The notes beneath the pieces are model-generated. The model did no database searches. It saw only the letters and a program-made list of their open reading frames with translations, and was not told the origin of the DNA. A program made the position numbers and the translations under genes. 64,000 bases of DNA from Qipengyuania oceanensis (GTDB taxonomy: Bacteria > Pseudomonadota > Alphaproteobacteria > Sphingomonadales > Sphingomonadaceae): contig NZ_WTYN01000001.1 of assembly GCF_009827535.1 (NCBI RefSeq), positions 868,001 through 932,000 of the forward strand. The letters are read 5' to 3'. Shown here piece by piece: positions 27,401 to 35,555 of the stretch (position 1 is its first letter; every line of letters starts with the position of its first letter).

Positions 27401-30400
27401 CCTGCAGCGCATAGACCGGAGCCGCGCCCTGGCCGTCCGCACCGTACAGCGGGTTGTTCGCCGCAAAGCTCACGATCGCCGATCCGCTCGAGGCCTTCGA
27501 GATCGCTCCCGAGCCCGCGACATGCGGATCATCGCCCTTCGCGATACCGCCCGTGTTGAGCGCTGCGGCACCTGCACCATCGCCGCTCTCGTCCAGGTTC
27601 ACCTGGGCCTGGGCATTCAGGACCACCGAGACAGACGGACCATCGTCGTCGAAGTTGATGTTTGCCGAGATGTCGACCGCTGCGCTCGTCGCCTTGTCGA
27701 GATCGCCGTCGGTCACCGTCACCGTGACGCTCACCGAACCGTCGTCGAGGTCGATCGTCTCGTCGTAGTTGTTCGGGAAGATTGGGTGCTTGAGCGAGAG
27801 ATACTGCTCGACCGAGACCACGCCCGTCGCGCTGTCGATCCCGATCGCGAACGCCGCCTGGCCCGCAAACGAACCGTTGTTGACCACGCCCACGATCACG
27901 TCGCCCACCTTCTGCAGGGTGATCGTCGAACCGTCGGTCAGCGTCACATCGCTCAGCGCCGTCAGCTTGTTCACCTGCAGCGCATAGACCGGAGCCGCGC
28001 CCTGGCCGTCCGCACCGTACAGCGGGTTGTTCGCCGCAAAGCTCACGATCGCCGATCCGCTCGAGGCCTTCGAGATCGCTCCCGAGCCCGCGACATGCGG
28101 ATCGTCGCCCTTCGCGATACCGCCCGTGTTGAGCGCTGCGGCACCTGCACCGTCGCCGCTCTCGTCCAGGTTCACCTGGGCCTGGGCATTCAGGACTACC
28201 GAGACAGACGGACCATCGTCCTCGAACGCGAACGCATCGGTGATGTCGAGCGTCGCGCTCGCCGTGTCGAGATCGCCGTCGGTCGCGGTCGCGGTCAGCT
28301 TGATGAGGTCGCCCACCATCTGCTCGGCACCGGCGCCGCTCTCGACCGGATCGGCCGGGTTGTCGTTGTAGATCGCACGTGCCTGCTCCAGGCTCACCGT
28401 GCCCGCGTTCGCATCGACCGTGATCGTGAACGCCACCACCGTCGGATCGCCCGACAGGTAGCCCTCGATCTCGCCGCTCGCATTGACCCGCAGCAGGATG
28501 TCGTCACCCGACAGCGTGTCGTTGAGGCCGCTGTCGGTCCCGTTGCCGCCCGTGATCGACAGCGCATAGGTCACCGCATCGGCATCGGCCACGTCGTTGT
28601 CGTCGGCATCCTTGAACCCGTCGGCACCGAAGGCAACGTCGAACAGGCCCGCAAAGCTCACCGGACCCGCCGTATCGGTGATGTCCGTGTCGTCGGTCAC
28701 CAGCTGCGGCAGGCCATTGCTATCGGCAAGGGTGACGACCGGGCTGTCATCGTCGATCACGACGGTGATCGAGCCATTGGCCGTTTCGCCTTCGGCATCG
28801 CTTACGACGACGCCGATCGACAGCGACTGTTCGTCCTCGGTGTTGGCGGTCGGGTGTGCGACCGGCTGCAGCAAGGTGAAAGTGTAGGCACCCGTCGCGA
28901 GATCGGTGATGACCAGAGTGAAGACGGCTTCGCCGGTCACGGAATCCTGGCCGGTAAGCGTACGCGTCGCACCGTCCCAGACCGTTTCGATCGGATTGCC
29001 GGCAAGCGACACGAGGCCCGTGTCGGCAACCGCGGTAAGGGTGATGCCCCCGGGACCGTCGACGCCGAAGGAAAGCCCGCCGAGCGTGCCGCTCTGGACC
29101 GTGGCTTCGCCGGCCAGATCGTCCGGTCCGCCGGGCAGGCCGCCGGGCAGACCGTCTTCGTCCACCGAGAAGGAGGCCGCTGCAGGGTCGATCGACGGGC
29201 CTTCGTCCGTCAGGCGGACCTGGAAGGTCGCCGTCGCGGTATCGTCGTCACCGTCCTGGATCTGATAGGTGAAGGTCTCGACCACATCCCCATAGGGAGC
29301 GGTGATGTTCGTCGCAGACGTGTAGACGAGATTCCCGCCCACGATCGTGACCGTGCCGCCCAGGCTGCCGGTGCCGACGATGGTGATCGCCGGCGTGCCC
29401 TGACCGTCCGCGCCATACAGGTCGTTGGCAAGCAGATCTGCGACGGTACCGATGACAACGGCGGTCGCATTGTCGTCGACGCTGGCAAGCTCGCCGTCAT
29501 TGGTGGCGAGCGGAACATCATCGACAATGTCGATCTGGATGCTGCCGGTGCCCAAAACGTTGCCGAGCGAATCCTCGACGCGGTAATTGAAGCTCTCGGC
29601 ATTGAGGACGGTATTGGTCGTATTCTCGACCGCGTCGGTATCGGTGAACGCCGTGTCGAGCGTGTAGGTATAGGACCCGTCGGCATTGAGCGTCAGCGTA
29701 CCGTAGGTGCCGTCCGCCGGGCTTTCCAGAATGTAGACGAACGGACCGGTGGCGCCGGTGACAGTGATCTGGCCGCCGGTGAAGATTTCGCTGGTGTCGC
29801 TCTGGTTGGCGGCATTGCCGTCGGCAAGCTCGCCCGTGCCGTCAGGCAGGCCGGCTTCATAGACGATCGCGCCATTGTCGGTCACTTCGGCGCCGACATT
29901 GTCGATGTTGATGGTCAGCGTCGTCGTCGAGAGGTCGCCGTCGCCATCGCGGATCGTGTAGACGAAGACGTCCTGCTGATCCGAATTGATCTGGTTGGGA
30001 TTGGCTGCGTAGGTGTAGGTCCCGTCCGGGTTAAGCGTGAGCGTGCCGTACAGGCCGACGATCGGCGTTCCGACCCCGCCAGAGACCTGGGTCGTGGTGT
30101 CGCCACCAGCGGCGCGAACGCCTTCGATCGCGGAAATGCCGTCTGCACCCGCAATATCGTTGTCGAGTACGCTGACAGGGCTGCTGACGAGCGTCGCGCC
30201 TTCGGTCACCGAGCCGGTATCGGCCTGCGCCTCGGGAGCGTCGTCGATGATGGTGATGACGAGATTATCCGGGCCGTTATCGGCCGTGGAATCGCCATCG
30301 AGATCGATGATCTCGATCGGGAAGGACACGGTGGTGTTGCCGCCGTTGACGTCGTTGTCGCCGAGCGTGTTGTCCTTGAGCGTGTAGGTGTAGTCGATCG

Positions 30401-32012
30401 TGCCCTCGCCGGTCACAGGATCGTAGGTGACCCCCGTGATGACGAGCGTGCCGGTCGCATCGTCGACGATCGTCTGGTCGTCGGCCGAGGAAGCGGGATC
30501 GTTGTCCAGATTGACCTGGACGCCGTTGATGATGATCGCCGCGAGACCGTCGGGCGAATTGAACGTGATGGTCGAGTTGCTGATCTCGCTGTCGACCAGC
30601 TCGCTGTCGTCCGAATTGTTGTTCGGATTGCCGTCGGCACCTTCACCCGTTCCGACGGGCTCGTCGCCACGCGGCGGAAGGCCGGCTTCGTTGACCGTCG
30701 TGCCTTCACCGATTTCGGGGGGACTCACGGTGTCGAGCGCATTCTCGATCGTGATGACGAGGTTGGCGTTCGAGGTGCTGCCGTCCTGGTCGACGATGGT
30801 GTAGTTGAACGTATCCGTCACGCCGCCGGGCGTGTTGTAGTCGCGCACGTAAGTGTAGGTGCCGTCCGCGTTGAGCGTGAGGACGCCGTAAACGCCCTGG
30901 AGGCTCGATCCGGGTGCTACCGTCGAGCCGAGGGTGCCGCCGTTGTTGACCACGCGGAAGCCGGTGACGGCATCGTCGAACGTGCTGCCGTCGTCGCGCG
31001 TGCCGACCGGATAGTCATCCGCGCCGGATTCGTCGTTGGCGAGAACCGTGCCTTCGATCGGGCCGAACGTGCCCGCCGGGATCGTGTTGGCATCGGCGCG
31101 CGCGATCGGCACGTCGTCGATGATGTCGACGGTGAGGGTGGCCGTGGCTTCGTCGCCATCGGTGTCGACCACGCGCACGTCGAACGTGTCGGTGGTATCG
31201 CCGCCGAGCGTATTGTCGGTCAGCGTGTAGCTGAACCCGACTTCGCCGGTCGCCAGGTTGACGCTGGTGATGGTGAGCGTGCCGTGATCACCCTGAAAGG
31301 TCGACCCGACGCTGCCTGCGGTGATCGATACACCGTCGAGGAACAGCGCCTGCAAGCCGTCGGGCGCAGCGAACACGATCGTGCCGGCAGTGGTTTCGGA
31401 ACTCGTCGGCTCCTGCGTACCCTGCGGCTCGACCGGCGTGTTGCGCACAGGAAGGCCGTTCTCGTTCACGGTCGCGATCGCATTGGTCGCACCGGCCGGA
31501 TTGTTCGGCGTCTGGATGACGACTTCCGGATCCTCGTCCGGAAGGTAAGGGATGATTTCTTCGTCCTGCTGCTCGGGGAAGGCGAGTTCGGTGTAGGGAA
31601 GAAGGTTGCCGAGGTCGAAGGCCGGCTGGATATCGCCCGGATCGACAGCAAAGTTGTTGCCCGAGCTCTGGACCGTGGCGCCAGGCTGCGGACCCGCGTC
31701 CGGCGTCGCGCCGACCAGCAGGGCCGCGAGGTTCATCGGGGGCACCGCGACACCGTCGACGATGATCAACGGAACGTCGATGGCGCCGCCGGGAATGACG
31801 TAGACGACCCCGTCGGCACCTTCGATCACCAGATCGCGGCCAACTGCACGAATGCTGTCGAGCGAAGCGTCGGCGGGCAGCACGACGACGTTGTCGGCTC
31901 CGGCCTGAAGCGTCACGACATTCGCGCCTTGCAAGGCTGCGCGTGCGCTGCCGGCGTTACCGGTGCTGTTCGCGTCCTGCTCGAAGTTCTCGTTCGTGCC
32001 TTCGTAGTCCAT
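24495..32012 (-). CDS. Giant type I-secreted adhesin (LapA-like, Ig/VCBS repeats)
   Basis: A 2,505-residue acidic surface protein. The N-terminal ~100 residues (VVVLPADASLDSIRAVGRDL ... VIPGGAIDVPLIIVDGVAVP) match the anchor region of large alphaproteobacterial adhesins. Then come VCBS/T1SS-143-type Ig-like repeats (to about residue 1060), each ending in IIDD- or DDDGP-like junctions, four DUF5801-like repeats (about 1060-1840), two of them near-identical, and a C-terminal region with four Ca-binding loops (DYDGDGV, DANNDGYVTD, DDNADGVLDASD, DSNLDGNPD; about 2230-2330) and the secretion signal. No RTX GGxGxD array. The start is the ATG with GGGAAGAG; a GTG at 32099 would add 29 residues. Confidence 0.92.
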   Translation of the reverse strand: MDYEGTNENFEQDANSTGNAGSARAALQGANVVTLQAGADNVVVLPADASLDSIRAVGRDLVIEGADGVVYVIPGGAIDVPLIIVDGVAVPPMNLAALLVGATPDAGPQPGATVQSSGNNFAVDPGDIQPAFDLGNLLPYTELAFPEQQDEEIIPYLPDEDPEVVIQTPNNPAGATNAIATVNENGLPVRNTPVEPQGTQEPTSSETTAGTIVFAAPDGLQALFLDGVSITAGSVGSTFQGDHGTLTITSVNLATGEVGFSYTLTDNTLGGDTTDTFDVRVVDTDGDEATATLTVDIIDDVPIARADANTIPAGTFGPIEGTVLANDESGADDYPVGTRDDGSTFDDAVTGFRVVNNGGTLGSTVAPGSSLQGVYGVLTLNADGTYTYVRDYNTPGGVTDTFNYTIVDQDGSTSNANLVITIENALDTVSPPEIGEGTTVNEAGLPPRGDEPVGTGEGADGNPNNNSDDSELVDSEISNSTITFNSPDGLAAIIINGVQVNLDNDPASSADDQTIVDDATGTLVITGVTYDPVTGEGTIDYTYTLKDNTLGDNDVNGGNTTVSFPIEIIDLDGDSTADNGPDNLVITIIDDAPEAQADTGSVTEGATLVSSPVSVLDNDIAGADGISAIEGVRAAGGDTTTQVSGGVGTPIVGLYGTLTLNPDGTYTYAANPNQINSDQQDVFVYTIRDGDGDLSTTTLTINIDNVGAEVTDNGAIVYEAGLPDGTGELADGNAANQSDTSEIFTGGQITVTGATGPFVYILESPADGTYGTLTLNADGSYTYTLDTAFTDTDAVENTTNTVLNAESFNYRVEDSLGNVLGTGSIQIDIVDDVPLATNDGELASVDDNATAVVIGTVADLLANDLYGADGQGTPAITIVGTGSLGGTVTIVGGNLVYTSATNITAPYGDVVETFTYQIQDGDDDTATATFQVRLTDEGPSIDPAAASFSVDEDGLPGGLPGGPDDLAGEATVQSGTLGGLSFGVDGPGGITLTAVADTGLVSLAGNPIETVWDGATRTLTGQDSVTGEAVFTLVITDLATGAYTFTLLQPVAHPTANTEDEQSLSIGVVVSDAEGETANGSITVVIDDDSPVVTLADSNGLPQLVTDDTDITDTAGPVSFAGLFDVAFGADGFKDADDNDVADADAVTYALSITGGNGTDSGLNDTLSGDDILLRVNASGEIEGYLSGDPTVVAFTITVDANAGTVSLEQARAIYNDNPADPVESGAGAEQMVGDLIKLTATATDGDLDTASATLDITDAFAFEDDGPSVSVVLNAQAQVNLDESGDGAGAAALNTGGIAKGDDPHVAGSGAISKASSGSAIVSFAANNPLYGADGQGAAPVYALQVNKLTALSDVTLTDGSTITLQKVGDVIVGVVNNGSFAGQAAFAIGIDSATGVVSVEQYLSLKHPIFPNNYDETIDLDDGSVSVTVTVTDGDLDKATSAAVDISANINFDDDGPSVSVVLNAQAQVNLDESGDGAGAAALNTGGIAKGDDPHVAGSGAISKASSGSAIVSFAANNPLYGADGQGAAPVYALQVNKLTALSDVTLTDGSTITLQKVGDVIVGVVNNGSFAGQAAFAIGIDSATGVVSVEQYLSLKHPIFPNNYDETIDLDDGSVSVTVTVTDGDLDKATSAAVDISANINFDDDGPSVTVNASPVATVDLDETATASVAPTIDVGGLTIGNDPHVPGSGYISRGTSNSSVVSFTANGGADGTASVTFALTVLAGGPDSGLNVTDGSSIFLQQLANGNVVGVVQGGTYAGQVAFAIQINATTGVVTVEQYLSLFHDNPNNPDDTVDLDANTLGVVATITDGDGDKRVSSPADISEQINFDDDGPTFTSKTAALLDDSDTPTGTGTFIYKIGADGPSTTVNEVLLNSFSGKVGSANILNPTVSAGTVSGDDITYNISFNYAPNPDKPGITVAATGTVTFETDTGNYIVTLDQPIESYEISSVFGDTTINYLQSPTNPYTGNGQDEVAVVDFQSGDFYAQFTGIAQKSGLATNGEYIGSEGYVQLSSVATGVNGNAIQNDEALDFNFYATNPGNNPNLAPTASATGFYIKLTQFNSGKEDFIIVLKLADPNDPANYITRALRVDSNDVLTTNQDGYPTVGTNEGLIIIEPNDYLDLPAVPDNYEIVGVQFLSSSGPTIPTLWDFNGQLNAAGSNSIVSNNGTNDQDVAKIIDIGVVRTTTNSEALTLDLNVTVTDGDGDSFNQTLFVNPTAPIVLDMDVANDNPLFSSLAANVAYDYDGDGVKTKTAWIAAGAAILAYDANNDGYVTDASEFVFGGNGLTDLQAVAAMFDDNADGVLDASDAAYGKFGVWLDSNLDGNPDAGEFVTLADAGISSIDLVSDGIVYGAADGDVTVFGSASYTMTDGTVGTVADAGFVTGGNVDATMDALLTLAAEATKTVDAESTKQVDIATVEDALADVADAAAIDTIVNHFADASDGQFGEHLISNQVAIKVADGAFGGHEMLDIGLVNAAPMVHGALIADMADDASALAAAAA
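27073..27645. repeat. 573-bp tandem repeat, copy 1 (within adhesin)
   Basis: First of two adjacent 573-bp units (191 codons) coding for one DUF5801-like domain of the adhesin. In the parts compared it differs from copy 2 only by three silent changes towards its right end (for example GGATCATC versus GGATCGTC near 27528/28101). The neighbouring DUF5801-like domains are much more diverged, so this pair is a recent duplication or is kept alike by gene conversion. Confidence 0.92.
27646..28218. repeat. 573-bp tandem repeat, copy 2 (within adhesin)
   Basis: Second unit of the tandem pair, in the same frame and encoding the same 191-residue domain as copy 1. Similarity stops at 28220, where the sequence passes into a different DUF5801-like domain. 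The repeat keeps the reading frame, so unequal crossing over would change adhesin length in 191-residue steps. Confidence 0.92.
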
Positions 32013-32359
32013 CTCGAACTCTTCCCATCGTTCGGCTGCGAAATCCGCAGCGGTCTGCGAGCGCCAGCTATCACGATCGGGCGAGGCACGATGCCACACC
32101 CTGAAGTGACCTTACTGATAGCGGCGACCGTTTTTCTGGAGCAGTTTTCGACTCTGTCGCGACTCGACAGGGTCCCGCCCCCATTGCTCACTTAGAAAAA
32201 CAGGGAATCCCTCTAGTTACAAGGTCGTTAACTATAAACGGTTACCTGAACGGCGGGGGCCGAGAGCGTAAAATCGCCGCAAAGGCCTTGTTTTCGTTGG
32301 ATAGTCGAAAATGGCAACGTTTCCAAGGAGTTCGGGAAGTGTCCCGATTCCGGACGGCG
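32013..32359. promoter_or_regulatory. Leader/promoter region of the adhesin operon with concentric inverted repeats
   Basis: A 347-bp region without a convincing gene between the prepilin peptidase stop and the adhesin start. It contains a hairpin, CTGTCG (32154-32159) with CGACAG (32165-32170), nested almost concentrically inside a wider inverted repeat, GTTTTTCT (32130-32137) with AGAAAAAC (32194-32201). An AT-rich core lies at 32210-32245 (around TTAACTATAAACGG). The adhesin ribosome-binding site GGGAAGAG lies at its end. I could not place a confident -35/-10 pair, and no clear terminator follows the pilus operon. Confidence 0.45.
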
Positions 32360-32818
32360 TTAATAGCCGATCAGCGTGATGGCGAGCCCGGCAGCGATCG
32401 CGACGCCATAGGGGAGTTGCATCTTGCGCAGCTCGGAAACGGAGAAATTGGCTCGGCTCACGAACCGCCGACCGATCACCATGACGATCATCAGGACGAA
32501 GCCAGATAGTGCCGTCGCGGCGAGCATCGGAAGCGCCTGCGACATCTGGAGCGAGAGCGCGCCCGCGGTGTAGAACTTGGCATCTCCGCCGCCGATCGCA
32601 CCCAGCGCGAAAAGCCCCATGCCCACCAGCAATGCCGCAAGGCCATGCAGGCCGGCCCAGGCGAGACCCTGGATGCCGAACATCGAAAAGGAATATGCGG
32701 CCGCCACGAGGGCAAGCACGAGGCACAGCCAGTTGGGAATTTGCCGCCTGGCAATGTCCCAGGCCGCGCCGCCGGCCGCGATCACGAGGATCGCGACCAG
32801 CAAGACTTGTTCGATCAT
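32360..32818 (-). CDS. cpaA: Prepilin peptidase (A24, CpaA/TadV type)
   Basis: A 152-residue polytopic aspartic peptidase that removes the leader of Flp-type prepilins and pseudopilins. The two catalytic aspartates are D21 (AWDIARRQIPN) and D79 (GAIGGGDAKFY). It lacks the N-methylation domain of the larger PilD enzymes, as is normal for the TadV/CpaA group. It is the last gene of the pilus operon and overlaps tadD by ATGA, whereas in many Tad loci the peptidase gene sits next to the pilin at the start. Confidence 0.92.
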   Translation of the reverse strand: MIEQVLLVAILVIAAGGAAWDIARRQIPNWLCLVLALVAAAYSFSMFGIQGLAWAGLHGLAALLVGMGLFALGAIGGGDAKFYTAGALSLQMSQALPMLAATALSGFVLMIVMVIGRRFVSRANFSVSELRKMQLPYGVAIAAGLAITLIGY

Positions 32819-33573
32819 GCGCCGATGCGGACCCTGACCGGGTACTGGCGCTGGGCCGGTGCCGCGGGCTGACCGCCCGGCTTGCGCGCGAAATCGATCG
32901 TCAGCGGATAGCTCTTGGCTTCGGCTGCCTCGGCGGCTTCATCGGGCGGCAGCGCCCCAGCTTCCTTCTCGGCTAACCTCGCCACCTCCGGCTTCTTGGC
33001 GGTGTGCATGGCCAGAACTTCCATCTTCGGCGCGACGCCCTGGGGCATGGCCTGCGTGTTGATCTGGACCTGGCCGCGCGAAACCCGCTCGATCCTGCCG
33101 GGCTCGACACGCCGGGCGAGAGCCGCCTGCCGGTCCGCCTCTGCGCGCTGGGCGAGCATCGCAGCTTCCTCGTTGCGCCGGAGCATCATGCTGTGGTCGC
33201 GTTGAAGGCGAACCATGTTCGCAGCGAACCTTGCTTCTTCCGGCCTGAGCGCGAGGGCCATCCGGAAATACCGGTCGGCGAGATCGTGCCGGCCGAGCTT
33301 GGCATAAGCGACCCCCAGCGCATTGCTGGCTTCGGCCATGCTCTCCGGATCGCGCTGCGCCACGCGCAAGAGCTCGACAGCCTGCGCGATGCGACCTGCC
33401 TGAAGCAGCTGCCGCCCCTGCTCGAGCGCCGGATTGACGGTAGCTTCTGCGCCGGCCACACGCGCTTCGCTGGCGCTGTCGACGTGAGCCGTTCGCGACC
33501 CGAACAATGCCTGGCAACCAGACAGCGAAACACCGACAGTTACGGCCAGCGCTATGGTGGATGTGGATTTCAT
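32815..33573 (-). CDS. tadD: Tad pilus TPR lipoprotein (TadD-like)
   Basis: A 252-residue lipoprotein (lipobox LSGC, C20) with two or three tetratricopeptide repeats between about residues 45 and 130 (EQGRQLLQAGRIAQAVELLR; EASNALGVAYAKLGRHDLAD; YFRMALALRPEEARFAANM) and a long disordered, charged C-terminal half. TadD-type proteins are pilotins or scaffold factors for Flp pilus assembly. It lies 13 bp after tadC and overlaps cpaA by 4 bp. The identification rests on the lipoprotein plus TPR pattern and position. Confidence 0.85.
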   Translation of the reverse strand: MKSTSTIALAVTVGVSLSGCQALFGSRTAHVDSASEARVAGAEATVNPALEQGRQLLQAGRIAQAVELLRVAQRDPESMAEASNALGVAYAKLGRHDLADRYFRMALALRPEEARFAANMVRLQRDHSMMLRRNEEAAMLAQRAEADRQAALARRVEPGRIERVSRGQVQINTQAMPQGVAPKMEVLAMHTAKKPEVARLAEKEAGALPPDEAAEAAEAKSYPLTIDFARKPGGQPAAPAQRQYPVRVRIGA

Positions 33574-33586
33574 TTTAGCCCCCTCC

Positions 33587-34546
33587 TCATAAAGCAGGTA
33601 TCAGAACGCGCACGGCCCTTACGACCGCAGGCAACATCAGTACGCCGATCATCGTCGGCAGCATGCAGACCACCAGCGGGATCGAGATGAGCACCGGCAG
33701 GCGATGCGCCTTTTCCTCGGCACGCATGCGACGCTTCTCGCGCATTTCGGCGGAATAGACCCGCAGGGTCTGGGCAACGCTCGTCCCCAGCCTGTCAGAC
33801 TGGATCAGCAGGGTCGCAAAGCTCTTGATCTCGTCCACGCCACTGTCCTGCCCCATCATGCGCAAGGCTTCCTCGCGTGGGACGCCGGCGCGCATTTGCA
33901 GCGTGGCCTGCGAGATGAGACCAGCAACCAGCGGGTGCGAATGGACCATTTCCCGGCCCACGCGATCCAACGCGGATTCGAGCCCGAGACCGGCTTCGAC
34001 GCAGACCAGTAGCAGGTCGAGGCAGTCCGGGAAGCCGTTGACGATCTCCTCGCGCCGGCGGTCTGCCCGTGCGGTGACCAGCAGCGCCGGCAGGAAATAG
34101 CCGGCGAGCGCCAGGACGGATCCGAGGAGGTAGATCTTGATGAATGTGAGCTCGGTGTTCGTCAGCCAGGCGAAAAGGAAGAAGATCGCCGGCAGGACGA
34201 TGACGCCGATCAGGCGAGAAAGCGTGTAGATGCGCGGCGCCGTCGGCGAGGTGAAGCCGGCCGCGACCAGCTTGTCGCGGACCTTGTCGCCCTTGGTATC
34301 GGTCAGGTTGAGGCCCGATTTCTCGATCTTATCGGCGAGGGCCGACCAGGCGGTTTCCTTCTTCTGCGTCAGCTGGTCGCGCTGGACCGCGGCGCCTGCG
34401 GAAGACAGGTCGCGCAGCTCGGAGCGGATGAGCATGCGGCTGTTGTAGCGCGTGATACCAAGCGCAGCGACACCCATGACCGTCGCGAACACCAGCGCCA
34501 GTAGCGCGAAGCGGGCAAGGTCGTTGTTGGCGAAGAAATCCAGCAT
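33587..34546 (-). CDS. tadC: Tad pilus inner-membrane platform protein TadC
   Basis: A 319-residue type II secretion F-domain protein: one N-terminal membrane helix (LARFALLALVFATVMGVAAL), two central helices and a final one (LISIPLVVCMLPTMIGVLMLP). The conserved FPDCLDLLLVCVEAGLGLESAL and EFL-type segment SFATLLIQSDRLGTSVAQTLRVYS are typical of TadC. Together with TadB it forms the membrane platform on which the CpaF ATPase acts. It starts one base after the tadB stop and is 13 bp upstream of tadD. Confidence 0.93.
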   Translation of the reverse strand: MLDFFANNDLARFALLALVFATVMGVAALGITRYNSRMLIRSELRDLSSAGAAVQRDQLTQKKETAWSALADKIEKSGLNLTDTKGDKVRDKLVAAGFTSPTAPRIYTLSRLIGVIVLPAIFFLFAWLTNTELTFIKIYLLGSVLALAGYFLPALLVTARADRRREEIVNGFPDCLDLLLVCVEAGLGLESALDRVGREMVHSHPLVAGLISQATLQMRAGVPREEALRMMGQDSGVDEIKSFATLLIQSDRLGTSVAQTLRVYSAEMREKRRMRAEEKAHRLPVLISIPLVVCMLPTMIGVLMLPAVVRAVRVLIPAL

Positions 34547-34547
34547 T

Positions 34548-35552
34548 TCAGACCTTCAGATCGATCAGTCGGCGGATCATGTAGATCCCGAACAGGTACC
34601 ACGCGATCAGGATCGGGAAACCGATGTAGAAGATCGGGTCGAGCGCGACCTCCAGGTAGAACTTGGCGTTCAGCAGGAAGAGCGCGACGAACAGCAGGAT
34701 CGGCAGCAGGCCGAGAACCCAGCCCGTCATCCTGCCTTCCGAACTGAGGGCCCGGACCTTCATGTAGAGGCTGGCGCGTTCGCGGATGACATCGGAAAGG
34801 TTCTCGAGAATTTCAGCGAGGTTGCCGCCGGTCTCGTTCTGGAGGGACAGGGAGACGACGAACATGCGGATGTCGTCCATGTCCCATCTTTCCGCCATCG
34901 AATCGAGTGCCGAGGTCAGGTCCGCGCCATACGAGACTTCGTCGGCCACCAGGCCGAACTGCGAGCCGATCGGGTCTTCCATTTCCTCGGTCAGCAATTC
35001 GATTGCCGAGGCGACCGGATGGCCCGACCGAAGCGCGCGCACGAAGATGTCGAGCGCCACCGGGAACTGTTCCTGCATACGCTTGCGGCGCCGTGTTCCG
35101 AGATAACTCAGCACGGCGAGCGGCAGGGCGATCGAGATGGCCGCGGCCACCGCGAGGATCAGCTGTATTACGCCGAAGGTCAGCGGGAAATTGGAAAGGC
35201 TGGCAAAGAAGGCGATCGCGATCGCGAGCACGAAGAAGATGCCCGCCATGGCTATCATGACCTGGCCCGGACCGAACGGCACGTCCGCCATCATCAGGTT
35301 GCGCCGGAACGACCGGTTCCAGTTGGCGATCATGCCGGAGCCCTGCACGTCGCGGACAGGATCGTTGCGGCGGAATTCGGCGATCACGTCCTCGCGCTGC
35401 GTACCCTGCCGGATCATGCGCAGGCGCTTGTTGATCGCGGTCAGATGCACCGTCTTGTCGGCCGTCACCCGCAGCAGAACCTGCAGCAGCAGGAACACCG
35501 CGAGGAACACGGCAATGAGCAGGAAGAACCGGACGAGATCGTTGTCGAGCAT
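34548..35552 (-). CDS. tadB: Tad pilus inner-membrane platform protein TadB
   Basis: A 334-residue T2SSF-domain membrane protein with an N-terminal helix (FFLLIAVFLAVFLLLQVLL), a central pair (about 95-145) and a C-terminal pair (WVLGLLPILLFVALFLLNAKF; GFPILIAWYLFGIYMI). The F domain contains FPVALDIFVRALRSGHPVAS and LSLQNETGGNLAEILENLS, the TadB signature. It pairs with TadC. It lies 3 bp after cpaF and one base before tadC, so the genes are translationally tight. Confidence 0.93.
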   Translation of the reverse strand: MLDNDLVRFFLLIAVFLAVFLLLQVLLRVTADKTVHLTAINKRLRMIRQGTQREDVIAEFRRNDPVRDVQGSGMIANWNRSFRRNLMMADVPFGPGQVMIAMAGIFFVLAIAIAFFASLSNFPLTFGVIQLILAVAAAISIALPLAVLSYLGTRRRKRMQEQFPVALDIFVRALRSGHPVASAIELLTEEMEDPIGSQFGLVADEVSYGADLTSALDSMAERWDMDDIRMFVVSLSLQNETGGNLAEILENLSDVIRERASLYMKVRALSSEGRMTGWVLGLLPILLFVALFLLNAKFYLEVALDPIFYIGFPILIAWYLFGIYMIRRLIDLKV

Positions 35553-35555
35553 CGG

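Noticed and set aside
27073-28220. CRISPR-like or mobile repeat array
   Set aside because: The units are 573 bp, in frame, have no spacers and encode protein domains.
24495-32012. RTX toxin or RTX adhesin classification
   Set aside because: I found no GGxGxD nonapeptide array, and the repeats are Ig/VCBS- and DUF5801-like.
26649-32195. A plus-strand open frame of about 1,850 codons opposite the adhesin
   Set aside because: It is antisense to a repeat-rich protein, is rich in Arg/Val/Asp/His of low complexity, has no domain resemblance, and arises because the adhesin's codon bias suppresses stop codons on the other strand.
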